A program made the position numbers and the translations under genes. This document shows, in pieces, positions 8,668 through 17,304 of a stretch of DNA of 64,000 nucleotides (its first letter is position 1; each line of letters starts with the position of its first letter). The stretch is from the NCBI GenBank assembly GCA_944325105.1, contig CALUYW010000013.1, positions 1 through 64,000 on the forward strand, read 5' to 3'. The DNA comes from Candidatus Gastranaerophilales bacterium (lineage in GTDB: Bacteria; Cyanobacteriota; Vampirovibrionia; Gastranaerophilales; Gastranaerophilaceae). The notes under the pieces are model-generated. The model had not been told where the DNA came from and ran no database searches. It worked only from the letters and a program-made list of their open reading frames with translations.

Positions 8668-8763
8668 TTTGCTCTAAAAATCCTATAATCGGTGTAATTT
8701 CACGAGTTCAATATTATTCTAATGATTGATTTAATTTGCCCCATTGTGTAAGAGAATTTTTGT

Positions 8764-8952
8764 ATGTTGTCAAATTTAAATGAGAAGTATCTTCTCAAGT
8801 TTATTTCAAATGAGAATAATATTATAAAATCAGACAGTGACACATTTATAAAGCTGCTTGATTCTTTTGGCGTGAAGATAAAATTTGTCAGTACAAATCC
8901 TGTGTATGATATAATCGACAACTTAGAGTATGGCGGAATTGCATATGAATAA
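8764..8952 (+). CDS. Hypothetical small protein preceding the diguanylate cyclase
   Basis: A 62-residue hydrophilic frame (MLSNLNEKYLLKFIS...) with no recognised domain. Its end overlaps the start of the CHASE2-GGDEF gene, an arrangement typical of translational coupling. Composition is protein-like (charged, Ile/Asn/Lys-rich) and it fills an otherwise long gap after the LCP gene. The upstream -10 (GAGAAT, then six bases to the ATG) is weak. It could still be non-coding leader. Confidence 0.45.
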   Translation: MLSNLNEKYLLKFISNENNIIKSDSDTFIKLLDSFGVKIKFVSTNPVYDIIDNLEYGGIAYE

Positions 8953-10741
8953 AAAGAAACAAGTTTTTGACATAGTTGTATATGTTTTGATGTTTCTTGT
9001 TGTTTTTGGTTTTTTAATTTATGCAGGCAGATTTAACGCATTTGGAAAATTTGTCGGCAGTATGGAGTTTAAAACCTTTGATATAAGGCAAAATCTTATT
9101 CTCCCCCATAAAGAAAATAACAATGATATTGTAATAATAGCGGTTGATGACCCAAGTTATGAATATATAACCGAAAAGTTTGGTACTTGGCCTGTGCCAA
9201 GAAGTTTCTGGGCAAAGCTTATTAACGGGCTTGAAGTTGCAAATCCTAAGTTTATAGCTTTTGATTTGCTTTTTACAAAAAGATTGGGTGCGCTTGATGA
9301 GGGTGATTTAAAATTAATTGAAGCGGTTAAAAATAATCAAAATGTATACCTCTCGATGAATTTTGATAATTACCCATCAACCATAAGATTAGCACCGCAA
9401 TTACCTGAGGGGCTTGAGATTAATCTTAAAAACGGAGATATTATAAAAAACAGTCCGTTTTTGCATTTTAACAATTGCAGAAAAGCTATGGATGAGCTTT
9501 TGGATGTTACTTCAAACTTTGGTTTTATCAATGTTACCCGTGATGATGACGGTATAATAAGATACATTGCCCCGATGTTTTACTATAAGGATGCTTATTA
9601 TCCAAATTTAACAACGGCAATTGCTCTAAAGTACTTAAATATTGACCCAAATAATATATATGTAAAAAATAATACTTTGTATCTTGATGCCTTGCATAAA
9701 ATTCCTCTCAATCCTGACGGCAGGGCAACTATTAACTGGTATGGCAAGGAAGGAACTTTTGAGCATGTAGGTTTATGGCAGGTTGATGATGCTATAAATC
9801 GTGGCGATACAAAGTTTTTAAAAGAAAAATTTGAAAATAAAATAATATATATCGGTACAACTGTAACAGCATTAGCTGATATTAAAAGCACTCCTGTTTC
9901 TTTTATGTACCCCGGAGTTGAAACTCACGCTACATTTTTAAACAATATTTTAGATAATAATTTTATTGTTCATTCAACCTTTAGAACTGATATTGCAATA
10001 GCTGCGATACTTTGCTTTTTAATCGGATTTTTTATTTTGAAGCTGGATTCTGTTCCATATTCAATACTATGCTGTGTTGCTATACTTATTGCTTATTTGA
10101 TAATAACAGTTCTTGCTATGGAATATTTTAATCTTTGGCTTGGCATTATTCTGCCGCTTTTTTCTTCAACGCTTATTTTTATAGCGGCGTACATTACAAA
10201 ATATTTGCTTAAATCAAAGGATTATGAACACACCTACAAGCTTGCCGTAACCGATGGTTTAACAGAGATGTATAATCACAGATACTTCCAAGAGCAAATG
10301 ATAATGAATGTAGGTAATGTCGCAAGGTACGGGGGAAATTTCTCTCTTATTTTGATTGATATAGACTTCTTTAAAAAGTTTAACGATAAACACGGACACC
10401 AAAGCGGAGATGCCGTTTTAAGACAAGTTGCTCAGACTATTAAAAAAAATGTCAGGACAAGTGACATACCTTGCCGCTACGGTGGTGAAGAAATGTCTGT
10501 AATACTTACTAATACTAAAAAAGAAGATGCAATTACAACAGCTAAGAAAATTTGGAGCGCTGTTAGAGAGCGTAAGTTTGAACTGGCAGACGGTAACTGG
10601 GCTAATGTTACCATAAGTGTTGGCGTTGCAACCATGCCTGATAATGGCAATAACCCTCAAGAGCTTATAGAGTATGCAGATAAATGCCTCTATAAGGCAA
10701 AACAAAACGGCAGAGACCAGGTGGTAAGCGAGATTGACTAA
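8945..10741 (+). CDS. CHASE2-domain membrane diguanylate cyclase (GGDEF)
   Basis: 598 residues from MNKKKQ (an ATG at 8930 would add five). One N-terminal membrane helix (about 8-26) leads into an extracytoplasmic CHASE2 sensor (about 40-345, with IVIIAVDDPS and the IIYIGTT-PGVETHA core). Three helices follow (about 350-420), then a cytoplasmic GGDEF domain. The active-site signature is RYGGEEM (GGEE at 513-516), and an inhibitory I-site RTSD sits five residues upstream at 504-507. It should make c-di-GMP from two GTP with product inhibition. The CHASE2 ligand is unknown. No EAL or HD-GYP partner is in the window; an MshEN-like protein at 57.6 kb is a possible but doubtful receptor. Confidence 0.94.
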   Translation: MNKKKQVFDIVVYVLMFLVVFGFLIYAGRFNAFGKFVGSMEFKTFDIRQNLILPHKENNNDIVIIAVDDPSYEYITEKFGTWPVPRSFWAKLINGLEVANPKFIAFDLLFTKRLGALDEGDLKLIEAVKNNQNVYLSMNFDNYPSTIRLAPQLPEGLEINLKNGDIIKNSPFLHFNNCRKAMDELLDVTSNFGFINVTRDDDGIIRYIAPMFYYKDAYYPNLTTAIALKYLNIDPNNIYVKNNTLYLDALHKIPLNPDGRATINWYGKEGTFEHVGLWQVDDAINRGDTKFLKEKFENKIIYIGTTVTALADIKSTPVSFMYPGVETHATFLNNILDNNFIVHSTFRTDIAIAAILCFLIGFFILKLDSVPYSILCCVAILIAYLIITVLAMEYFNLWLGIILPLFSSTLIFIAAYITKYLLKSKDYEHTYKLAVTDGLTEMYNHRYFQEQMIMNVGNVARYGGNFSLILIDIDFFKKFNDKHGHQSGDAVLRQVAQTIKKNVRTSDIPCRYGGEEMSVILTNTKKEDAITTAKKIWSAVRERKFELADGNWANVTISVGVATMPDNGNNPQELIEYADKCLYKAKQNGRDQVVSEID

Positions 10742-10813
10742 TCTTTATATGAGTTTGCGCATAATTTTTATTCATACTATAATCAATTCAAAAGAATTTT
10801 GAAAGGTTATTAT

Positions 10814-11143
10814 ATGGTAAATTCGGTTGTAATAGTAGGTAGAGTCGGACAAGACCCTGAGATGAAGTACTTTGAAAGCGGTAAAGTTCGCACAAGCTTC
10901 TCTGTTGCGGTAAATCGCTGGAATGCCCGTACAAAAGAAGAGACAACCGATTGGTTTAATATTGAAGTTTGGGACAAACAGGCAGAAATTGTTGGCGAAT
11001 GGGTAAAAAAGGGACGCCTGGTAGGTGTTGAGGGTAGGTTAGCAGTGAATAAGTGGCAGACACCTGATGGCGAGATGGCGGAAAGATACCTTATAAGAGG
11101 TACAAATGTTCGCTTGATGGGTTCTAAAAAAGACGAGAATTAA
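10814..11143 (+). CDS. ssb: Single-stranded DNA-binding protein (short form)
   Basis: A 109-residue OB-fold protein: MVNSVVIVGRVGQDPEMKYFESGKVRTSFSVAV, with WFNIEVWDKQAE and a closing Arg/Met-rich strand. The start is the ATG preceded by GAAAGG eight bases upstream; the TTG at 10799 is rejected. It ends in KKDEN and lacks the acidic D-D-I-P-F tail with which bacterial SSBs recruit partners, so it is a compact type as in cyanobacteria or an accessory SSB. The kinase gene follows two bases after the stop. Confidence 0.92.
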   Translation: MVNSVVIVGRVGQDPEMKYFESGKVRTSFSVAVNRWNARTKEETTDWFNIEVWDKQAEIVGEWVKKGRLVGVEGRLAVNKWQTPDGEMAERYLIRGTNVRLMGSKKDEN

Positions 11144-11144
11144 A

Positions 11145-12464
11145 ATGATTTTATCAAGTACAATAGGTATTATCGCTGACGATTTAACCGGCGCAAATGA
11201 CACTGCTTTGCAGTTTTTCCTAAAAGGTTCAAATACCGAGATTTTACTTGATTACTCGGATGAATTGCAAAATCATGTAAATGTCGGCACTTGGGCTATT
11301 TCAACAGAATCAAGAAATATAGATAAAAATGATGCCGCAAAAATAGTCTATGATAGTGCTTTGATTTTAAAAGAAAAATTGAATGTAGAGCACTTTTATA
11401 AAAAAATAGATTCAACTCTTCGCGGTAACATTACTTATGAGATTTTTGCCGCACTTGAAGCAACGGGAAAAGACGCCGCTATTGTCGCCCCTGCTTTTGT
11501 GCAAGAGGGTAGAATTACAATAGGCGGCTATCAGCTCTCAAAAGGTGTTCCTATTGAAAGAACCGATGCCGCTCGTGACCCCGGTGCTCCTATTTATGAG
11601 TCATATGTGCCTGATATTTTAAAAAAACAGTTGGGCGATAATGCAAAAAATATGGTTGATTCAATTGAGCTAAATGTTGTGGCAAAAGGTGCCGGGCCTA
11701 TTGCTCAAAAAATAACCGAACTTGTCGAAGCTGGTAAAAAAATTATTGTTGTGGACTGTGTTTCTACGGTCGATTTTGAACAAATTGTACTTGCAATGCA
11801 AAAGTCCCCTTATGACCTTTTGCCTTGCGGTTCGGCGGGTCTTGCTCAGGCACTGGCGTCACACTGGCTTGAAGAAATTAAGGTAAATAAAGCTACAAAA
11901 AAAGTCCCGCGCTTGCCAAAACTCATTCTTTCGGGTTCTGCCACAACACTTAGTGCGCTGCAGCTGCAAAAACTGGAAAATGAAGACGACTTTTCAAATA
12001 AGTCTTATTTTCTTTGTTTGACACTAAAGGACATTATAAACGGCGTCAGTGAAAATATTGTAAGGAGAGTTTTGGATAATCTTGTTCAAGACAACATTGT
12101 CGCAGTTCATGTCTGCGGCGTACTTGAAGAGGTAAAAAACGAAGAGGGTAAAAACATTCTTATTGATGAGGGCATCACAAAAGAAGCGCTGTCAAAAAGA
12201 ATTACCAAGTATCTGGCCGAGCTTGTTTTGGAAATAAAGAAACAGGCTGAATTTATATTAATTACAATAGGCGGCGAGACCTCTCGCGCCTGCTGCAGTG
12301 CAATTGAGTCAAAATATCTGCAGGTGGCAGATGCCATTTTGCCCGCTATTCCTCTCTGTCTTGATTCAAGTGCGCAGCTTGTGGTTACAAAATCGGGCAA
12401 TTTAGGCACAACATCAACTCTTGTTGAGATTATTCAATACTTAGAGCACCACGAAAATGTATAA
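11145..12464 (+). CDS. Four-carbon acid sugar kinase family protein (DUF1537)
   Basis: 439 residues with the family's two-part structure. The N-terminal half begins GIIADDLTGANDTALQF and has KKIDSTLRGN, the sugar-acid binding core; the C-terminal ATP-binding part has LPCGSAGLAQAL, ILSGSAT and ITIGGETSRACC. Characterised relatives (DtnK, OtnK) phosphorylate D-threonate, L-threonate or erythronate at O4, and the product is oxidised by a PdxA2-type dehydrogenase. The next gene is exactly a PdxA homologue, overlapping by 8 bases, so that pairing is likely here. Substrate chirality cannot be read from the sequence. Confidence 0.88.
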   Translation: MILSSTIGIIADDLTGANDTALQFFLKGSNTEILLDYSDELQNHVNVGTWAISTESRNIDKNDAAKIVYDSALILKEKLNVEHFYKKIDSTLRGNITYEIFAALEATGKDAAIVAPAFVQEGRITIGGYQLSKGVPIERTDAARDPGAPIYESYVPDILKKQLGDNAKNMVDSIELNVVAKGAGPIAQKITELVEAGKKIIVVDCVSTVDFEQIVLAMQKSPYDLLPCGSAGLAQALASHWLEEIKVNKATKKVPRLPKLILSGSATTLSALQLQKLENEDDFSNKSYFLCLTLKDIINGVSENIVRRVLDNLVQDNIVAVHVCGVLEEVKNEEGKNILIDEGITKEALSKRITKYLAELVLEIKKQAEFILITIGGETSRACCSAIESKYLQVADAILPAIPLCLDSSAQLVVTKSGNLGTTSTLVEIIQYLEHHENV

Positions 12465-13335
12465 AATAGCCATAACAACAGGTGATATAAAGGGGATTGG
12501 CCCTGAAATTACAAAGAAAGCTTTGGATTTTTTAAATCTGCCAAAGTCTGATGTGGTTATAATAGGGCAGAAGATATCTGATATTTATGACACTATAGTT
12601 GTTGATGATTCAATAAATGGGGAATTTTGCTATAACACTTTAAAAATTGCATCAGAACTTGCTTTAGATAATAAAATAGGTGCAATAGTAACAGCACCTG
12701 TGTCAAAACTTGCACTTCTTGAAGCGGGGCATAATTTTTCGGGTCAGACAGAAGTTTTATCTACCCTTTTAAATAACGATGCCGAGATGTTATTTGTAGC
12801 GGATGACTTTAGGGTAATGCTTTTAACAAGACATCTTGCGCTCAAGGATGTAAAAATTACAAAAGAGATGATGATAGATAAAATCTCAAGACTGAATGAT
12901 TTTTTATTGAACCAATGTAGTATTAAAAATCCAAAAATTGCTCTATGTGCCCTAAACCCTCACGCAGGCGAGGGCGGGATGCTCGGCAGAGAAGAAATTG
13001 ATATTATGCTACCTGCCATAAATACTCTAAGACAAAAAGGCATAGACGTGCTAAACCCGATGAGTGCTGATGCTCTTTTTGCCAGAGTTGGTAAAAAATA
13101 TTTAAAAGGTGAAAAACAAGAGTATGACGCCGTTGTTGCCTGCTATCATGACCAGGGTTTATGTCCTGTTAAGGCGCTTTGTTTTGATAAAACGGTTAAC
13201 ACAACAATTGGTCTAAAAGTCATCCGCACTTCCCCCTCTTGTGGTACGGCGTATGATATAGCAGGAAAAAATATAGCCGACCCGACAAGCATGATAGAGG
13301 CTATTAAGCTTGCTTATAAACTTAACAAATCTTAA
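12457..13335 (+). CDS. pdxA: PdxA-family 4-phospho-hydroxy-acid dehydrogenase
   Basis: 292 residues, shorter than E. coli PdxA (329). The metal-binding His residues are kept in TRHLAL, NPHAGEGG and YHDQG, and the substrate Lys eight residues after the last one is kept (HDQGLCPVK). The usual D-H-G-T-A segment reads S-C-G-T-A (RTSPSCGTAYDIAG). The family oxidises 4-phosphohydroxy-threonine in vitamin B6 synthesis (PdxA) or 4-phospho-threonate/erythronate in catabolism (PdxA2). The coupled DUF1537 kinase favours the catabolic role; no pdxJ is present to support B6 synthesis. The symbol is a family label only. Confidence 0.87.
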   Translation: MYKIAITTGDIKGIGPEITKKALDFLNLPKSDVVIIGQKISDIYDTIVVDDSINGEFCYNTLKIASELALDNKIGAIVTAPVSKLALLEAGHNFSGQTEVLSTLLNNDAEMLFVADDFRVMLLTRHLALKDVKITKEMMIDKISRLNDFLLNQCSIKNPKIALCALNPHAGEGGMLGREEIDIMLPAINTLRQKGIDVLNPMSADALFARVGKKYLKGEKQEYDAVVACYHDQGLCPVKALCFDKTVNTTIGLKVIRTSPSCGTAYDIAGKNIADPTSMIEAIKLAYKLNKS

Positions 13336-13405
13336 TATACATGTACTACAATTGTAAAAAATAATGTATAATGAAAATGTAAAGTTTAGTTAAGAATGAG
13401 CAAGT

Positions 13406-13720
13406 ATGTCATTTAACATTAACGGACCTTCAAATAAACCTGTAATCCAAGAAGCCCAAAACATGATGAATAACGGTGGCGGCGGTAACTTGGGCTACTT
13501 TATGCGCGAAAATTCTGATGAAGCTATAAAATTTATAGACAACGAAGAAGAGGATTGTTTTGAAAAATCCGTTGAAATAGATGATGAAATTCAAGACAGC
13601 GAAGATTTGCTATTGGTAGATAGGGTTATTCGTTTTATAAAAAGGCTGTGGCGTGCTTTAATTTTGAAACTTACACACACAAAGACAACTTCGGGTGATG
13701 ATTTTATTTCTCAAAAATAG
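13406..13720 (+). CDS. Hypothetical acidic protein
   Basis: 104 residues without recognised domain. The N-terminus is Asn/Gly-rich (NMMNNGGGGNLGYF), the centre strongly acidic (DNEEEDCFEKSVEIDDEIQD), and a basic amphipathic helix follows (VDRVIRFIKRLWRALILKL) that could lie on a membrane. A TATAAT (13367-13372) lies about 33 bases before the ATG. The zinc-ribbon gene follows 34 bases later. Probably lineage-specific. Confidence 0.6.
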   Translation: MSFNINGPSNKPVIQEAQNMMNNGGGGNLGYFMRENSDEAIKFIDNEEEDCFEKSVEIDDEIQDSEDLLLVDRVIRFIKRLWRALILKLTHTKTTSGDDFISQK

Positions 13721-13754
13721 TTGACTTTATTTTCTAAAACCTTAAAAACAAACT

Positions 13755-14138
13755 ATGAAAAGTTTATTGGATTTGTTTTTAAGAAAATCAACTTGCGCTC
13801 ACACTCACGCGTTAATTAACGCAAATGAAGGTTATTGTCCTGACTGTGGCGCGTATTTAAAAAAATATTTTTATATAGTGCGCTGTCAAAGGTGTGATGT
13901 TAAGCGTGAGGCAAAAATATATTTTGGCGATGTTTTACCAAAGGAAAAATACTGTACAAACTGCGGTTCAAAAGAATATTATGTTGAAAAGCTTGATACA
14001 ATAAGCTTTATTGATATACCATATGCAATTCACACAAAAGAAACGGTTCCTCAAGACGAGTTTGAGTTTGCAAGCGCACAGATTTGGGTTGATTCCAATA
14101 ATGTAAAACCCGTCAGATATCTGACGGGCTCAGTTTAA
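13755..14138 (+). CDS. Zinc-ribbon protein of unknown function
   Basis: 127 residues with three C-x2-C knuckles: C28/C31 (YCPDCG), C44/C47 (RCQRCD) and C67/C70 (YCTNCG), enough for one or two zinc sites. The basic N-terminus (KSLLDLFLRKSTCAHTH) has additional Cys and His. The C-terminal 50 residues show no motif. A nucleic-acid or protein-binding role is possible but not shown. A perfect dyad sits in its last codons. Confidence 0.6.
   Translation: MKSLLDLFLRKSTCAHTHALINANEGYCPDCGAYLKKYFYIVRCQRCDVKREAKIYFGDVLPKEKYCTNCGSKEYYVEKLDTISFIDIPYAIHTKETVPQDEFEFASAQIWVDSNNVKPVRYLTGSV
14109..14128. terminator. Perfect 20-bp dyad at the convergent 3' ends
   Basis: CCCGTCA-GATATC-TGACGGG is a perfect palindrome inside the last codons of the zinc-ribbon gene, 13 bases before the end of the convergent metallopeptidase gene. 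It could fold as a 7-bp stem with six-base loop in either transcript. Neither side has a long T-run, so intrinsic termination would be weak. Confidence 0.35.
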
Positions 14139-14141
14139 GTA

Positions 14142-14801
14142 TTACAGATTTTCTTCAAACCCCGGAGAGCGCTCCGGCAGGTTTTGATAGCCTTTATTTG
14201 ACACAACAAATTTTCTTATATATGTGCTTGTGTAATCACCTTTTTCAAAGAGCTTCTTGATTACATTTTCTCTCTCTACAAGCGGGTGAGAGATGTTTTG
14301 TATTTTAGGATTGTCCTCGCTTAACTGTGTCCACACCGCAGCCTCAAGTGTCCAGGCGTATGTTTCTTCATTCAATGAATTAAGCTCGTCCTGATGAATT
14401 GCCTCATGTGCTAAAAGTGCTGCAAGTGCCTCTTTTGGAGCGTCTTTGTGTTTTTTGTTTATATAAATATAAAGCTTGCCGTTTTTCTTCCAACCTAAAG
14501 CATCAAAATTTGTGTAAGCAGGGTTAATTTCAGAGAGGTTTTTAAACTCTATTTTAATGGGTTTTTGTGTAAGGTTTTCTCCTAAAACCGCACGTCTTGA
14601 ATATTCTCCCGTTGTGTTTTTTAAAAGTTCAAGTGCTTCAACTACATTGTATTCGGTTGTGCTTTTTTTGTATGTTTTTAAAAGTTCTTCATTTATTGGT
14701 GCAACTTCAGCTTGCGGAGGCTCAACTATAGCGTAAGCGCAGTTAAGCGACAATGAAAGCGCAAGGGCTGCCAAATAAAATATTTTTTTATACTTTTTCA
14801 T
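14142..14801 (-). CDS. Exported putative zinc metallopeptidase (HExxH)
   Basis: 219 residues. The start gives MKKYKKIFYLAALALSLSLNCAYA, a clear signal peptide, with a GAGG Shine-Dalgarno about 10 bases upstream. The active-site signature is L-L-A-H-E-A-I-H (H132, E133, H136), followed by a Glu-Glu pair about ten residues later that could provide the third zinc ligand, as in gluzincins. The rest (for example KKNGKLYIYINKK) has no family I can name. A periplasmic peptidase or a peptidase-like structural protein; substrate unknown. Confidence 0.7.
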   Translation of the reverse strand: MKKYKKIFYLAALALSLSLNCAYAIVEPPQAEVAPINEELLKTYKKSTTEYNVVEALELLKNTTGEYSRRAVLGENLTQKPIKIEFKNLSEINPAYTNFDALGWKKNGKLYIYINKKHKDAPKEALAALLAHEAIHQDELNSLNEETYAWTLEAAVWTQLSEDNPKIQNISHPLVERENVIKKLFEKGDYTSTYIRKFVVSNKGYQNLPERSPGFEENL

Positions 14802-14872
14802 AATACTCATCCTCAAAAACTTCCATAATACATTATTGCATATTTATTTTATAAGGAAAGTTTTGTCGAAGT

Positions 14873-16096
14873 CTAAAGAGTTGTTTTTTGTTCTTGAGCG
14901 CCTGTTGAGAGGTCTTTTACCGTATAGAAACCTTTTTCTATTTCATCTTCACCAAGGATAATTGCATATTTAGAAATTTTTGCGGCTTTTTCAAGCTGTT
15001 TTGCAAATTTTCTGTTTTGCATGTCAAAATCACAGCTGTAGCCTTTGTTTCTTAATTCTTGACAGAGTTTTATTGCTTCTTTTGAGTATTTTGATACGAC
15101 AAAGTAGTCAAGCTTTGGTGTTTGTTGTTTTTCTACAAGTTCAAAAAGTCTTTCAACTCCCATTGCCCAGCCTACGGCAGGTGTTGGCGCACCGCCAAGC
15201 ATTTCAACCAATCCGTCATATCTTCCGCCTCCGCAGACTGCGTTTTGTGAACCAAGAGAGTTGCTTTTTATTTCAAAAACGGTGCGGTTATAGTAGTCAA
15301 GCCCGCGCACAAGCATTTTGTTTCTTGTGTATTTTATGTTAAGGGCGTTTAGGTATTCTTGAACTTTTTCAAAATGTTCACTGCACTCTTCACATATATA
15401 ATCGCTTAAAATTACATTTTTTATTTCATCCTGTTCAAAAATCTTCTGACAGTTTTCGTCTTTGCAGTCAAGAATTCTGAGCGGATTTTTTTCGTATCTA
15501 ACTTTGCAGTCGTCACAAAGCTTATCAAGATATGGTTTTAGAACTTCTTTTATTTGGTTTCTGTATTTTTCTCTGCATTTAGGGCAGCCAAGACTGTTAA
15601 GTTCCACTTCAAGATTGTCTACACCTGTTGATTTTAGGAATTCTTCCGCCATAAGTATGGCTTCAGCGTCAGCCGTGGGGCTTTCTACTCCAAAAAGTTC
15701 TATACCAATCTGGTGAAACTGTCTTTGGCGGCCTGCTTGCGGACGCTCGTAGCGAAACATCGGGCCAAAGTACCAAAACTTTTGCGGCGGAGATTGGCGC
15801 GATATGTTGTGTTCAATATATGCCCTTACTACTCCTGCAGTATTTTCGGGGCGAAGGGTGATAGAGTTTTCGCTTTTTTCTTTTCCGCCGACCGAGAATG
15901 TGTACATTTCCTTGTTAACGATGTCTGTTGAATCTCCGACACCTCTTTTAAAAAGTTCCGTTGCTTCAAAAATCGGTGTTCTTATTTCCTGATAATTTGC
16001 ACTTTGAAAAATGCGCCTTGCATTGTCTTGAATTTTTTGCCAAGTGAAAGTGTCTTCACCGATTATATCTTTTGTACCGCGTTGAGCTTTAATCAT
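14873..16096 (-). CDS. hisS: Histidyl-tRNA synthetase
   Basis: A 407-residue class II synthetase. Motif 2 is MFRYERPQAGRQRQFHQIG, the His-specific loops are LVRGLDYYNRTVFE and GGGRYDGL, motif 3 is AVGWAMGVERLF, and a short anticodon-binding domain follows. A Cys-rich insertion (CPKCREKY, CDDCKVRY, CKDENC, CEECSEHF) looks able to bind zinc, a form seen in some bacterial HisRS. The start MIKAQRGTKDI has an AAAGGGAAA Shine-Dalgarno. Confidence 0.97.
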   Translation of the reverse strand: MIKAQRGTKDIIGEDTFTWQKIQDNARRIFQSANYQEIRTPIFEATELFKRGVGDSTDIVNKEMYTFSVGGKEKSENSITLRPENTAGVVRAYIEHNISRQSPPQKFWYFGPMFRYERPQAGRQRQFHQIGIELFGVESPTADAEAILMAEEFLKSTGVDNLEVELNSLGCPKCREKYRNQIKEVLKPYLDKLCDDCKVRYEKNPLRILDCKDENCQKIFEQDEIKNVILSDYICEECSEHFEKVQEYLNALNIKYTRNKMLVRGLDYYNRTVFEIKSNSLGSQNAVCGGGRYDGLVEMLGGAPTPAVGWAMGVERLFELVEKQQTPKLDYFVVSKYSKEAIKLCQELRNKGYSCDFDMQNRKFAKQLEKAAKISKYAIILGEDEIEKGFYTVKDLSTGAQEQKTTL

Positions 16097-16135
16097 TTTA
16101 TTTCCCTTTTTGTGATTATTGTACTATAAACTTTT

Positions 16136-17240
16136 TTAATTCTTCTTCTCACCAAACCTCAAATACTCTTCGACAAACCCGTCTATCTCGCCGTTCATAA
16201 CAGCATCCACGTTACCCATTTCATACCCTGTTCTGTGGTCTTTAACAAGTTTATAGGGATGAAAAACATAAGAGCGAATTTGTGAGCCAAAGTTCACATC
16301 CATAGCCTCGCCCTTTAGGCCTGATAACTTTTGCTCATGCTCCATTTGCTTTATGGCTAAAAGCTTTGAAGCAAGCATTTGCATGGCGGTTTCTTTGTTT
16401 TGCAGCTGCGAGCGCTCCTGTTGACATTTGACAACAATTCCTGTCGGCTTGTGATAAATCCTTACCGCTGTTTCAACTTTGTTGACGTTTTGTCCGCCTG
16501 CGCCTCCCGAGCGCATGGTTTCAACTTCTATTTCATCGGGTGATATTGTAATTTTCTTTTCAAAATCTTCTATAACAGGCGTAACTTCAAGCGAGGCAAA
16601 ACTTGTTTGTCTTTTGCCGTTAGCATTAAAAGGAGAAATCCTAACCAGCCTGTGCACGCCTTTTTCGGCTTTTGAGTAGCCATAAGCCCATTTCCCCGAG
16701 ATTTTTATTATAGCAGATTTTATCCCTGCTTCTTCCCCCTCTGATCTGTCTAAAAGCTCGCATTCCCAGTTATGAATTTGCGCCCAGCGCATATACATTC
16801 TAAGGAGCATTTGCGCCCAGTCCTGAGCGTCAGTACCGCCGGCGCCCGAGTTTATTGTTAAAATCGCGTCATTTTTGTCATACTCGCCGCTTAGCATTTG
16901 CTCTAAATCAAACTTATCAAGAGCGGATTCAAGTTTTTTTATATTTTCAAAACTCTCTGAAATAAGCCCCTCATCATCAAGCTCCAAGCTTAATTGAGCG
17001 TCTTCAAAATCTCCGCACCAAGCGTTAAACTTCTCAAGAGTAGCTTTTATATCTTTTTGTTCCTTTAAAAGCTTTGAGGCAAGTTCTTGGTTATCCCATA
17101 TATCTTGCGCCTGAAGTTTTATATCAAGTTCATTTAGTGATTTTTTTAATTCCTCAGGGTCAAAGACACCTTTCTGCCGCGTCTAAGCGTGGCTTTAGGG
17201 TGTTGAGTTTTTGTTTTAATTCTTCTTTTGTTTCAGACAT
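16136..17240 (-). CDS. prfB: Peptide chain release factor 2 (programmed +1 frameshift)
   Basis: RF2 releases peptides at UGA and UAA. The gene starts at 17240 ([12 protein letters not shown]), reads 26 codons, meets an in-frame TGA at 17162-17160, and continues in the +1 frame to 16136 (367 residues in all). The site reads AGG-TGT-CTT-TGA-C with a Shine-Dalgarno-like AAAGG just upstream, the canonical autoregulatory RF2 shift site. The specificity motif SPF ([10 protein letters not shown]) and the catalytic GGQ ([12 protein letters not shown]) are both present. The start codon is preceded by TAAAAT plus six bases. hisS follows 39 bases downstream. Confidence 0.95.
17160..17171 (-). promoter_or_regulatory. 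Programmed +1 frameshift site in prfB
   Basis: In the minus direction the sequence is AGG TGT CTT TGA C. When RF2 is scarce the ribosome pauses at TGA and the tRNA on CTT slips to TTT, so that the next codon is GAC. The upstream AAAGG can pair with 16S rRNA to promote slippage. This is the established RF2 feedback loop; assignment here is by motif and by the in-frame continuation. Confidence 0.93.
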
Positions 17241-17246
17241 AAAATA

Positions 17247-17252
17247 ATTTTA
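17247..17252 (-). promoter_or_regulatory. -10 box of prfB (leaderless type)
   Basis: TAAAAT on the minus strand, ending six bases before the prfB ATG at 17240. No Shine-Dalgarno lies between them. No convincing -35 was seen at 16-18 bp. Confidence 0.45.
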
Positions 17253-17304
17253 CTATAAACATGTTTTTGATAGAATTAAAGACGGCTTAACATAGGAGTT
17301 CAAA

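Noticed and set aside
8700-8921. Minus-strand 73-codon frame opposite the small ORF before the diguanylate cyclase
   Set aside because: Composition is shadow-like (Phe/Ser/Ile-rich), there is no ribosome site, and the plus-strand frame fits the operon better.
14980-15992. Several plus-strand frames opposite hisS
   Set aside because: Antisense shadows of a fully recognisable synthetase.
16987-17240. prfB as a pseudogene or as a gene starting at 16987
   Set aside because: The upstream frame encodes the normal RF2 N-terminus and is joined by the canonical CTT-TGA-C shift site.
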